Shown here: positions 7,824 to 14,195 of the stretch, one piece after another
Numbering within the stretch: the stretch's first letter is position 1
Layout: each line of letters starts with the position of its first letter
The notes under the pieces: generated by a model
What the model was told of the DNA's origin: nothing
Seen by the model: only the letters and a program-made list of their open reading frames with translations
Database searches by the model: none
Source: Phycisphaerae bacterium
GTDB taxonomy: Bacteria > Planctomycetota > Phycisphaerae > Sedimentisphaerales > Anaerobacaceae
Assembly (NCBI GenBank): GCA_030601745.1
Contig: JAUWBI010000025.1
Coordinates: 1-40,313 of the forward strand
Direction: 5' to 3'
Length of the DNA stretch: 40,313 bases
Position numbers and translations under genes: made by a program

Positions 7824-9026
7824 TCACACCGCAGACAATTCATTAATAATTTGTATCATAGGCAAAAACATCGAAAGGACAGCCATTGCCACAACTCCTC
7901 CCACCACAATCAGCATAACAGGCAGCAAAATCGCCTGTAATCTTGCCTGGCCACATCGTGCCTGCTCAGCGTACATCTGTCCGAGCATGTAAAGATTGTC
8001 CTGCAGCTCGTTGCGCTGCGTGCCAAGCTGAATCGAATACAAGAACAGGTGTGGTAGAAAGGTGCAAAACTGCCCCGCCTCTAAAATATTCGCTCCCTGC
8101 TCGACGTGGCGGGCAAGGTTATCGCTTTCGCGGAGCAGCTTTTCACTTCCCGCTGCGCCTGAACTTAATCTGAGACACGCGGGCATATCGCAGCCGGCCG
8201 CAACCATCATCGCCATTGCTTCGGCCATTTTGCTGAGCACGCTGCTGTGGTAAAGTCTGCCCATAACCGGCAATTTCAAGAACAGCGATTCTTTGAACCT
8301 GCGTCCTGCCGGTAAGGACGAAAGCATCGCAAGTATTAAAAGTATCACTGCAACAAGAGCGCCCACCGCTATCCAAAAAGGCACCACGTTTCTCGCTATA
8401 CTAAAAAATAATATGGTTAGAGCCGGCAACTGTGCACCCTCTCTCATTTCCGTAATTACCGTCTCGAACTGCGGTATTATCATCAAGAATACGCCTGTTA
8501 AAATGACCGCAGCCAGGGTCAGGATGACCGCAGGATAACTCATCGCCTCAAAAATTATCCTTCTGGTTTGATTGGCCATCTCAAGGTGCCTGTTCAGACT
8601 TGTGAGCATCTCGCTCAATCTTCCGGTTTCGACCCCGGCTTTTAATATTCGGCCATACAGAGGCGGAAAAGCTTTTTGTCTTTTTTCAAACGCCTGCTCA
8701 ATGCTCACGCCCGCTTCAAGCTCGGCGGCAATAGCATCAATGAGTTTGCGCATCGACTTTGAACCGACATCTTCGGCAAGCTCACGCAGACCTCTTTCCA
8801 GGGGGATTCCGGCCTTTGTTATTGAGGCAAGCTGCTGATTGAAAAGCATAAACTCGCTTCTGCCGACGGCCGTTTTGGGCTTTCCGGGTTTGGCCTTTTC
8901 AACAGAATTTACGGTAAGCTGCATCTGCTTGAGCAGCTCGCCCGCCTCTTTGCGCGAACCGGCTTCAATCGTGCCTTTCATCAGCCGGCCTGCTGATGTT
9001 AATGCGTTATATTCAAATGTCGCCAT
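7824..9026 (-). CDS. gspF: Type II secretion/type IV pilus platform protein GspF
   Basis: The 400-residue product has the canonical GspF/PilC layout: MATFEYNALTSAGRLMKGTI at the N-terminus, first GspF domain around FNQQLASITKAGIPLERGL (residues ~63-81), GRILKAGVETGRLSEML, membrane helices, second domain around LSKMAEAMAMMVAAGCDMP, and a final helix IIQINELS-type end. GspF sits in the inner membrane and links the secretion ATPase to pseudopilus assembly. AAGGA lies seven bases before the ATG at 9026. The second domain's usual E.TG signature is replaced by QLGTQRNEL. It precedes a second GspF-like gene in the same direction. Confidence 0.9.
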   Translation of the reverse strand: MATFEYNALTSAGRLMKGTIEAGSRKEAGELLKQMQLTVNSVEKAKPGKPKTAVGRSEFMLFNQQLASITKAGIPLERGLRELAEDVGSKSMRKLIDAIAAELEAGVSIEQAFEKRQKAFPPLYGRILKAGVETGRLSEMLTSLNRHLEMANQTRRIIFEAMSYPAVILTLAAVILTGVFLMIIPQFETVITEMREGAQLPALTILFFSIARNVVPFWIAVGALVAVILLILAMLSSLPAGRRFKESLFLKLPVMGRLYHSSVLSKMAEAMAMMVAAGCDMPACLRLSSGAAGSEKLLRESDNLARHVEQGANILEAGQFCTFLPHLFLYSIQLGTQRNELQDNLYMLGQMYAEQARCGQARLQAILLPVMLIVVGGVVAMAVLSMFLPMIQIINELSAV

Positions 9027-9040
9027 TTTATGTTCCTTTC

Positions 9041-9072
9041 AGCCACAGAGAACACAGAGAGCACAGAGAAAT
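9041..9072. repeat. Low-complexity CACAGAG word repeat
   Basis: AGCCACAGAGAACACAGAGA and the following GCACAGAGAA form a simple repeat in the short gap between the gspF start and the exported-protein gene. It is one of several word-like repeats found at gene borders in this window. Confidence 0.6.
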
Positions 9073-9082
9073 ATTTTGATTT

Positions 9083-10105
9083 TCATTCCTTTAATGTTAG
9101 TTGGTAGCGCATTGCATCTTTAGGTTTTGCTCCTTTCGGAGCGGGCGCTTCCAAAACAGCTTTGGAGCCGGTACGGCTGTAAACGAACGGTTTCTGGGTA
9201 ACAGGGTCATCGGGGATGGGGATTCTGGTAATTTCGGTGAGGGCATTGGGGAATTTGCCTTTGTGAGCAGCGGCGTAGAGACGCAAGGCTTCGATGCATT
9301 GCAGGGTAGCCACGTGACGGTCTAATCTATTCATCATAAAGCGTACCCTTTCATGAGCGGGTTTTAACTGACGTTTCATTATCGTTCGCACCATTACGTT
9401 ATATTGCCGGTTCGATTCGATGTTGGCTATTTCGAGTTCCATCTGTTTATTCAGGTCGATTAAGGGCTTGGGAACTTTCTGCAAAGCCCAGTAAAGGTCA
9501 GGTGCGCCAGGTGCCTGGATCAATTCCTCCACCTGGTTAAGCATTAGTGCGGCGATGGCGGTACCGACCAAGCCCTGGGTCAGAGTGGGGCCTTTGCTTA
9601 TGTTTTTTGCCATAAGAAGGCCGGTCTGCATGGTACCAATGGCCTGGTTGTACTGTCCCTGAGCGATTTGAAGCCGCGATTGCAAAGCAAGAATACGGGC
9701 AATCTCCCTATATTTGCTGAGGTTTTTGTCAGTTTCACCAGCTTTCAAAGTCGGCCACTGGCACTGCTTGCACCAACCAGCTTGTATAACAAGTCGAATA
9801 GGCTTTTTGAGCTGTTGCAGAGTCGATTGCACCTGCTTATGAGGTAACTTGTTCAATGGAGTTTTGAGCCACTGATGAATTTTGTCGGTCTTAAGGTTTT
9901 TGGGCAATGATTGAGCGGCTTTCTGATACAGCAGCAGAGCATCCGAAGAATCCCATCCGCCTCCGGGCCCTGGAACGGGAAGTAGTATGTATTTTTTTGC
10001 AGCTTTAACAGCTTTAGCCGGGTGCAGTGTCAGTTCAACTCGTCGCGCAGCGGCGGGCACCGCAGCGAAAAACAAAATGACAAGGCAGATGAATGTGCGT
10101 TTCAT
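9083..10105 (-). CDS. Exported protein of unknown function within secretion cluster 1
   Basis: The 340-residue product has a Sec signal peptide (MKRTFICLVILFFAAVPAAA, cleavage near AAA-RR). The remainder is mostly helical: YREIARILALQSRLQIAQGQ and NQAIGTMQTGLLMAKNI look like paired TPR-type helices. The C-terminal part contains EALRLYAAAHKGKFPNAL and IPIPDDPVTQKPFVY, a pattern resembling planctomycetal exported proteins with a pilin-like 'small-residue then P-D-P' tail. A CKQC pair is present near residue 115. It is flanked by the ATPase gene 26 bases upstream and gspF downstream, so it may be a periplasmic accessory of this apparatus. The function is not recognised. Confidence 0.7.
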   Translation of the reverse strand: MKRTFICLVILFFAAVPAAARRVELTLHPAKAVKAAKKYILLPVPGPGGGWDSSDALLLYQKAAQSLPKNLKTDKIHQWLKTPLNKLPHKQVQSTLQQLKKPIRLVIQAGWCKQCQWPTLKAGETDKNLSKYREIARILALQSRLQIAQGQYNQAIGTMQTGLLMAKNISKGPTLTQGLVGTAIAALMLNQVEELIQAPGAPDLYWALQKVPKPLIDLNKQMELEIANIESNRQYNVMVRTIMKRQLKPAHERVRFMMNRLDRHVATLQCIEALRLYAAAHKGKFPNALTEITRIPIPDDPVTQKPFVYSRTGSKAVLEAPAPKGAKPKDAMRYQLTLKE

Positions 10106-10131
10106 AACATATTTCCAACATTAAAAAACAA

Positions 10132-11316
10132 TCACACAATTCCACAAACTTTATTCAATTCATCTTGTGTTGTAGTACCTTCGCTGACGAGACGCTCGCC
10201 GTCCTGGAGCATATTTGTATGGCCTTTGCTTTTCAGGATGGCTTCAAGCTGGTCTAAATCAGATTTTGCTAAAATGGCTTTTCGCAGCCGGCCGTCCAGC
10301 TGAACCATTTCGGCTATCAGCACCCGGCCTTTGAAGCCGGTGTTAAAACAGTCGTCACATCCCGCCGCTTCAAATCCGGCAAAGCCGGCTTTGGGGGACT
10401 TAATTTTTCTCTTGCACTTCCTGCAAAGTTTTCTGATAAGCCGTTGGTTCAGCACTGCTGAGACGCTTGACGTTACCTGGTAAGGCTCAATGCCCATCTC
10501 TAACAGGCGCAAAAGTGCCCCTGCAGGCGTGCCGCTGTGCATTGTACTCATTAGCAAATGTCCGGTCAGTCCTGCCTCGATAGCGATTTTTGCGGTCTCG
10601 GCATCCCGTATCTCTCCAATCATCAAAACCTGTGGGTCCTGTCTTAGCAGCGACCGCAGGGCCGTAGGAAACGTCATCTGGCCGTGCGGTGTAATCTGGG
10701 TTTGTGTAATGCCTTCGATTCTAATTTCCACGGGGTCTTCGAGGGTTACAATGCTTTTGCCGGGAAAGCATTTTAGAATGTGCCGCAAAAGTGCGGCAAG
10801 CGTGGTACTTTTTCCGCTGCCGGCCGGGCCGGTAAGCAGTAAAACGCCCTGGTTTTTAGCGGCGATTTTTTTCAACGCCGTGTATATATCCTTCGAAAAG
10901 CCCAACTGCTCCAGCTCTATAAGCTCTCTATTTTTATAGAATAACCGCACAACCGCTCGCTGGCCGTGTATTGTTGGAAAAACTGCGAGCCGCTGGTCAA
11001 TAACCCCATCATCCTGGGTCTTGCTGATTTCAATTCGGCCTTCCTGTGGTATATCGTTACGATAGGTCAGAAGCCCGCCAAGTACCTTCAGCCGTGCAAT
11101 TACATTATCAGATAAGGACTTTGGTAGTTTTTCAGCGGTGCCCAATACGCCGTCGAGGCGAAATTTTACGACTAATTCAGAGCCGGTAGGTTCGAAATGG
11201 ACATCGCTTGCACAGGATTTTACGGCTTTTTTGAGCAAATCGTCCACCAGAGAAACCACACCTGGGGCATTTGTTTTTTCGTCGTAAGTGCTTTTTTTGG
11301 AATTACTTACACGCAT
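10132..11316 (-). CDS. GspE/PilB-family secretion ATPase, N-terminally short
   Basis: The 394-residue product contains Walker A GPAGSGKST (~residues 161-169), Asp box TLEDPVE, Walker B LMIGEIRD, the His-box region LTGHLLMSTMHSGTPAGALL, and a four-cysteine zinc site LCRKCK...CDDCFNTG. It begins almost at the N2 domain (SLVDDLLKKAVKSCASDVHF), so the GspE N1 domain of ~150 residues that docks on GspL is missing. No GspL-like gene occurs in this cluster, which agrees. It is the first gene of the minus-strand operon and should power assembly of the cluster's pseudopilins. AsnPro-type substitutions were not seen in catalytic boxes. Confidence 0.9.
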   Translation of the reverse strand: MRVSNSKKSTYDEKTNAPGVVSLVDDLLKKAVKSCASDVHFEPTGSELVVKFRLDGVLGTAEKLPKSLSDNVIARLKVLGGLLTYRNDIPQEGRIEISKTQDDGVIDQRLAVFPTIHGQRAVVRLFYKNRELIELEQLGFSKDIYTALKKIAAKNQGVLLLTGPAGSGKSTTLAALLRHILKCFPGKSIVTLEDPVEIRIEGITQTQITPHGQMTFPTALRSLLRQDPQVLMIGEIRDAETAKIAIEAGLTGHLLMSTMHSGTPAGALLRLLEMGIEPYQVTSSVSAVLNQRLIRKLCRKCKRKIKSPKAGFAGFEAAGCDDCFNTGFKGRVLIAEMVQLDGRLRKAILAKSDLDQLEAILKSKGHTNMLQDGERLVSEGTTTQDELNKVCGIV

Positions 11317-11416
11317 ATTTTATGGCTCGCTTTCGGCGGATTCCACGTTTAGAATGCTTCTGACAAAAATAAGACGCAAAGTCACCCCAAAACGTTATCT
11401 AAAAAAACAAAGTTTT

Positions 11417-11440
11417 TTCCCCATTATTGGGAATTTTTTT
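11417..11440. terminator. Small T-flanked hairpin in a divergent intergenic region
   Basis: TTCCC (11417-11421) pairs with GGGAA (11429-11433) across a seven-base loop. A-rich sequence precedes and seven T follow, with T-runs on both strands. It sits between the divergent ATPase operon and the sigma-factor gene, an odd place for a terminator; it could block readthrough either way or act as an attenuator. Confidence 0.4.
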
Positions 11441-11508
11441 GTTAACATAGTGATAGGCGCTGCGTCTTAAAATGTAGAACGATATACAAACAATCGAAAC
11501 GGGCTTTT

Positions 11509-12141
11509 ATGTCTGGTAAGGCCATCAGTTACGGTCAGATTTGGGATTTTGCCGTCCCTAAAACTGTGGATGAAAGCCAGCGGTGGGTGCTGTCTGCGAT
11601 GCAAAGGTATGGGCAGGAGCTGGTTACTATGCTCTGGCGAATATTAGGGAATGAACAGGATGTTTGTGATGCCTACCAGAATACGTTTCTGCGGCTCGCT
11701 CACTACGAGGACAGAGGTAAGCCGGAACATATTAAAGCGTATATTTTCCGTTCGGCAAGCAACGCGGCCATCTCAATGTTAAGACACAGAGCTCTCAAAC
11801 AAAAGAGATTGTCCCAATGCCGGCGTGCCGGGACTACGAGCCGGGATGTAAGCTCGCCTGCGAATGAGCTTGATTCCAAATATCTGCAGGAAACTTTAAG
11901 GTGCTGTATAGCCCAGCTGCCTGAACATCTACGGAACGTCATAACGTTACGCGACCTGGCGGAACTGTCTTACGCTCAAATAGGCAGGATATTAGGTATA
12001 TCATCAGCGACTGCGAGGGTTTACAGGTGCAAAGCAATACAATTACTTTCTGTATGGATGAACCCCGCCCCTCGGCCCGCCCTTCCGAAGGGCTGGTCAA
12101 GGAGGGGCTGGGTGAACAAGGAAAAAGAAGAAAGAAAATGA
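11509..12141 (+). CDS. ECF-type RNA polymerase sigma factor
   Basis: The 210-residue protein has sigma region 2 (ILGNEQDVCDAYQNTFLRLA through AYIFRSASNAAISMLRHRAL) and region 4 (LPEHLRNVITLRDLAELSYA then QIGRILGISSATARVYR, a clear helix-turn-helix) with no sigma 1.1 or region 3: the ECF layout. It should direct polymerase to a small regulon, possibly the divergent pseudopilin operon. Its stop overlaps the ATG of the following anti-sigma-like gene (ATGA). The last ~25 residues (PAPRPALPKGWSRRGW onward) are encoded by a 50-bp dispersed repeat, so the tail is probably an acquired extension beyond region 4. Confidence 0.88.
   Translation: MSGKAISYGQIWDFAVPKTVDESQRWVLSAMQRYGQELVTMLWRILGNEQDVCDAYQNTFLRLAHYEDRGKPEHIKAYIFRSASNAAISMLRHRALKQKRLSQCRRAGTTSRDVSSPANELDSKYLQETLRCCIAQLPEHLRNVITLRDLAELSYAQIGRILGISSATARVYRCKAIQLLSVWMNPAPRPALPKGWSRRGWVNKEKEERK
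12063..12112. repeat. GC palindromic element, long form, copy a (in coding sequence)
   Basis: A 50-base element running from CCCCGCCCCTCGG through CGCCCTTCCGAAGGGC to GGAGGGGCTGGG, with nested palindromes. It forms the 3' end of the sigma-factor gene. The reverse complement of 15124-15173 matches it at 49 of 50 positions. Confidence 0.92.
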
Positions 12142-12632
12142 AAACTATAAAATCAAATAAAAAGTGCAGACAAATCAGAACCTGGCTTTATAAAGCCATA
12201 AGCAGCCGACTCGGTTTTGATGCAGATTGGCTGCAAAACCATATTGCGAATTGTTCAAGATGCCAACGAAGACTTGCTTCCGTTGGGAAAGTCAACCTCG
12301 CACTGTCGGTTATAAAATCTCAGCCTCACAAGCTTGATTTATTGATGTGTGCAAATGCCCAGGCCATTGGCGTACTGAAACACAGTCTCCGCCGGGCGCC
12401 GAAAGCCTGCAAGCTCAAAGCGATGCTACCCGAACCGAAGCTGCTGGAAAGATGGGGCAAGTATGCACACCCTGCAGCAAATGCAGCGGCCTGTATCGCA
12501 ATCCTGCTTCTTATGAAAATCGGGGTTTTTTCCTCTATGGACAAGTTCCAGAGGCAGGGCCAAAAAGTCGTCAAGCAGTATTATGCCAGCCACGTAGGCC
12601 AGGAAATGGCCGATGAAATTTTTACCGCTTAG
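12138..12632 (+). CDS. Putative anti-sigma factor with HxxxCxxC motif and one membrane helix
   Basis: The 164-residue product starts [20 protein letters not shown] and carries [17 protein letters not shown], an H-x3-C-x2-C zinc-type motif typical of the ZAS/zf-HC2 domain of anti-sigma factors. A hydrophobic segment [19 protein letters not shown] near residue 125 is followed by a short outer tail. The ATG overlaps the sigma-factor stop as ATGA, indicating translational coupling and a 1:1 partner. The expected role is to hold the sigma factor at the membrane until a signal arrives. An upstream in-frame ATG at 12027 lies within the sigma gene and is not needed. Confidence 0.75.
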   Translation: MKTIKSNKKCRQIRTWLYKAISSRLGFDADWLQNHIANCSRCQRRLASVGKVNLALSVIKSQPHKLDLLMCANAQAIGVLKHSLRRAPKACKLKAMLPEPKLLERWGKYAHPAANAAACIAILLLMKIGVFSSMDKFQRQGQKVVKQYYASHVGQEMADEIFTA

Positions 12633-12777
12633 TCAGTGGGACAAGCTCAACCGGATTTCTGAGCGGATCACGCGGATAAAAGGGGTCAACCGCTACCTAT
12701 ACGATTTGACGCCAAAACCCCCGGCAACCATTGAATACGTCTGAAAACGTATATCGCCAGCAAAATTAATAGTTCTT

Positions 12778-12828
12778 GAGGGGACTCCATTTTGCGACAT
12801 ATTGCAAAACGGAGTCCCTCTTTAATTT
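12778..12828 (+). terminator. Rho-independent terminator after the sigma/anti-sigma pair
   Basis: GGGACTCC (12781-12788) pairs with GGAGTCCC (12811-12818), with an inner TTTTGC/GCAAAA extension, then TCTTTAATTT. It is a strong stem 148 bases after the anti-sigma stop. Between 12633 and 12777 no gene is seen. Confidence 0.8.
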
Positions 12829-12855
12829 GACGACCAGCATGTTTGCACTTACAAT
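12827..12855 (+). promoter_or_regulatory. Sigma70-type promoter of the AmmeMemoRadiSam operon
   Basis: TTGACG (12827-12832), a 17-base spacer and TACAAT (12850-12855) lie directly behind the terminator. The predicted start is near 12862, giving a leader of about 75 bases made almost wholly of the repeat at 12861-12923. Confidence 0.65.
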
Positions 12856-12860
12856 ATTGC

Positions 12861-12923
12861 ATGGTTAAATGGTAATTGGTTAAATGGTTACCAGTTACTA
12901 ATCACCAATTACCAATCACCAAT
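12861..12923. repeat. GGTAATTGG/CCAATTACC word repeat forming the operon leader
   Basis: TTAAATGGT occurs twice, and GGTAATTGG is answered by CCAATTACC, CCAATCACC and ATCACCAAT, so the leader can fold back on itself. It belongs to the low-complexity, strand-symmetric repeats found at several gene borders. Confidence 0.65.
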
Positions 12924-12937
12924 AAGTGAGGTTTAAA

Positions 12938-13909
12938 TTGACAGTTCAGTGCGAATTATGCCCAAAAATGTGCCTGATTGAACCCGGCCAAAGCGGTGAA
13001 TGCCGGGTTAGAATCAATATCGACGGTGTGCTGCGCACGGTGGTTTACGGATTTCCCTGCTCAATGCACATCGACCCCATAGAAAAGAAGCCTCTTTTTC
13101 ATTTTCTGCCTGGCACTGGAATTCTTTCGATTGCAACCGTTGGCTGTAATCTTCATTGCCTGAACTGCCAGAACTGGGAAATATCGCAAGCGAATCCGGA
13201 AGACAGCCAGGCGGTATTTTGCCCGCCTGAAAGGCTTGTGGCACTGTGCAGAGAATCTCGTTGTCTCTCACTGGCATATACCTATACCGACCCAATCATT
13301 TATTATGAATATACCTACGATACTGCAAAGCTGGCAAGGCAAGCGAATATACGCAACGTCCTTGTAACAGCGGGATATATAAATGAAGAGCCGTGGGAAA
13401 AATTGCTTAAGTACATCGATGCAGCCAACATTGACTTGAAATTCATTTCTGATGACCTCTACCAGCGCATTTGTTCGGGAACTTTGAAGCCCGTGCAGGA
13501 TGCTCTGGTCTTAGCCAAGGCAAGCGGCATACTGGTTGAAGTTACGAACCTGATTATTCCGACGCTGAACGATAATCCTGAGGACATACGCAAGCTTACT
13601 CGCTGGGTCAAAGCGAATCTGGGCGGTGAGACACCACTGCATTTTTCGGGATTCACCCCCAAGTACAAGATGCAGCATTTGCCGCCGACTTCGCTAAAGA
13701 CATTGGAAACGGCTCGCGAAATCGCAGTCAGCGAAGGGCTGGAATATGTCTATATTGGAAATGTCCGCAGCAAGGAGGGCGAGAATACATATTGTCCGGG
13801 CTGCAAGAGTCTGCTCATTGAACGTAAGGGCTACTTCATCCTGCAAAACCAGCTCAAAGAGGGCTGCTGCCCGAATTGCGGTAAAGAAATATACGGAGTT
13901 TGGAAATGA
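12938..13909 (+). CDS. amrS: AmmeMemoRadiSam system radical SAM enzyme AmrS
   Basis: The protein has the radical SAM cluster motif GCNLHCLNCQN (C-x3-C-x2-C, near residue 70), preceded by CELCPKMCLIEPGQSGECRV, and ends with two Cys pairs (YCPGC and CCPNCG). This arrangement matches AmrS, which resembles pyruvate-formate-lyase activating enzymes and always travels with Memo and AMMECR1 homologues, as here. It should bind a 4Fe-4S cluster and cleave S-adenosylmethionine; the substrate of the family is not established. TTG at 12938 is preferred because GTGAGG lies seven bases upstream; a GTG at 12926 would overlap that ribosome site. Confidence 0.9.
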   Translation: MTVQCELCPKMCLIEPGQSGECRVRINIDGVLRTVVYGFPCSMHIDPIEKKPLFHFLPGTGILSIATVGCNLHCLNCQNWEISQANPEDSQAVFCPPERLVALCRESRCLSLAYTYTDPIIYYEYTYDTAKLARQANIRNVLVTAGYINEEPWEKLLKYIDAANIDLKFISDDLYQRICSGTLKPVQDALVLAKASGILVEVTNLIIPTLNDNPEDIRKLTRWVKANLGGETPLHFSGFTPKYKMQHLPPTSLKTLETAREIAVSEGLEYVYIGNVRSKEGENTYCPGCKSLLIERKGYFILQNQLKEGCCPNCGKEIYGVWK

Positions 13910-13986
13910 CCCCGTTAGAAATTCTGTAATGGGGTGGTAGAAAGAGGTGATAAAATGATGCAAAAAGGGAAAATTTCTAACGGGGT
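13909..13986. repeat. Inverted repeat, CCCCGTTAGA family, copy B
   Basis: Perfect 15-base arms ACCCCGTTAGAAATT (13909-13923) and AATTTCTAACGGGGT (13972-13986). The left arm starts on the last base of the amrS stop codon. The start codon and ribosome site of the next small gene lie in the loop, and the right arm encodes its residues ISNGV. Confidence 0.92.
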
Positions 13987-14194
13987 GACGCGTAGAAAAT
14001 TCATTCAGAAATTAACCCCGCTCCTTGGAGGGGCTGGGTTAATAAAAGCAGGTTCAGTGATTATTGCCGGTACTTGCTGGCTGGCGAAGAAGGCCACGCC
14101 ACGTAAATTCGTGTGGGCCCTTCGACTTAAGAAGTATCCCGGCTCTTTAAAACCTTTGCGAGATATTTCTAAACAGAGCAAATGGAGTGGTTGA
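13955..14194 (+). CDS. Small twin-arginine-type protein between amrS and the Memo-AMMECR1 gene
   Basis: The 79-residue product reads MMQKGKISNGVTRRKFIQKL, then PLLGGAGLIKAGSVIIAGTC: an RRKF twin-arginine-like motif followed by a weakly hydrophobic segment, suggesting Tat targeting or a membrane anchor. No mature domain is recognised (KKATPRKFVWALRLKKYPG). AGAGGTG seven bases before the ATG supports translation, and its stop is one base before the next gene's ATG. Much of its N-terminal half is encoded by the right arm of an inverted repeat and a 23-bp GC palindrome, so it may be a repeat-derived small gene. Similar small proteins between amrS and memo would argue for a true component. Confidence 0.6.
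   Translation: MMQKGKISNGVTRRKFIQKLTPLLGGAGLIKAGSVIIAGTCWLAKKATPRKFVWALRLKKYPGSLKPLRDISKQSKWSG
14016..14038. repeat. GC palindromic element, short form, copy f (in coding sequence)
   Basis: A 23-base element from CCCCGCTCCTTGG to AGGGGCTGGG, read as TPLLGGAG in the small twin-arginine-type protein. The frame is the same as in the copies at 26610 and 37391. Confidence 0.85.
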
Positions 14195-14195
14195 T

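Noticed and set aside
12027..12137. Upstream extension of the anti-sigma-like gene from an ATG at 12027
   Set aside because: It lies inside the sigma-factor gene and would translate the GC palindrome in another frame; the ATGA-coupled ATG at 12138 fits better.
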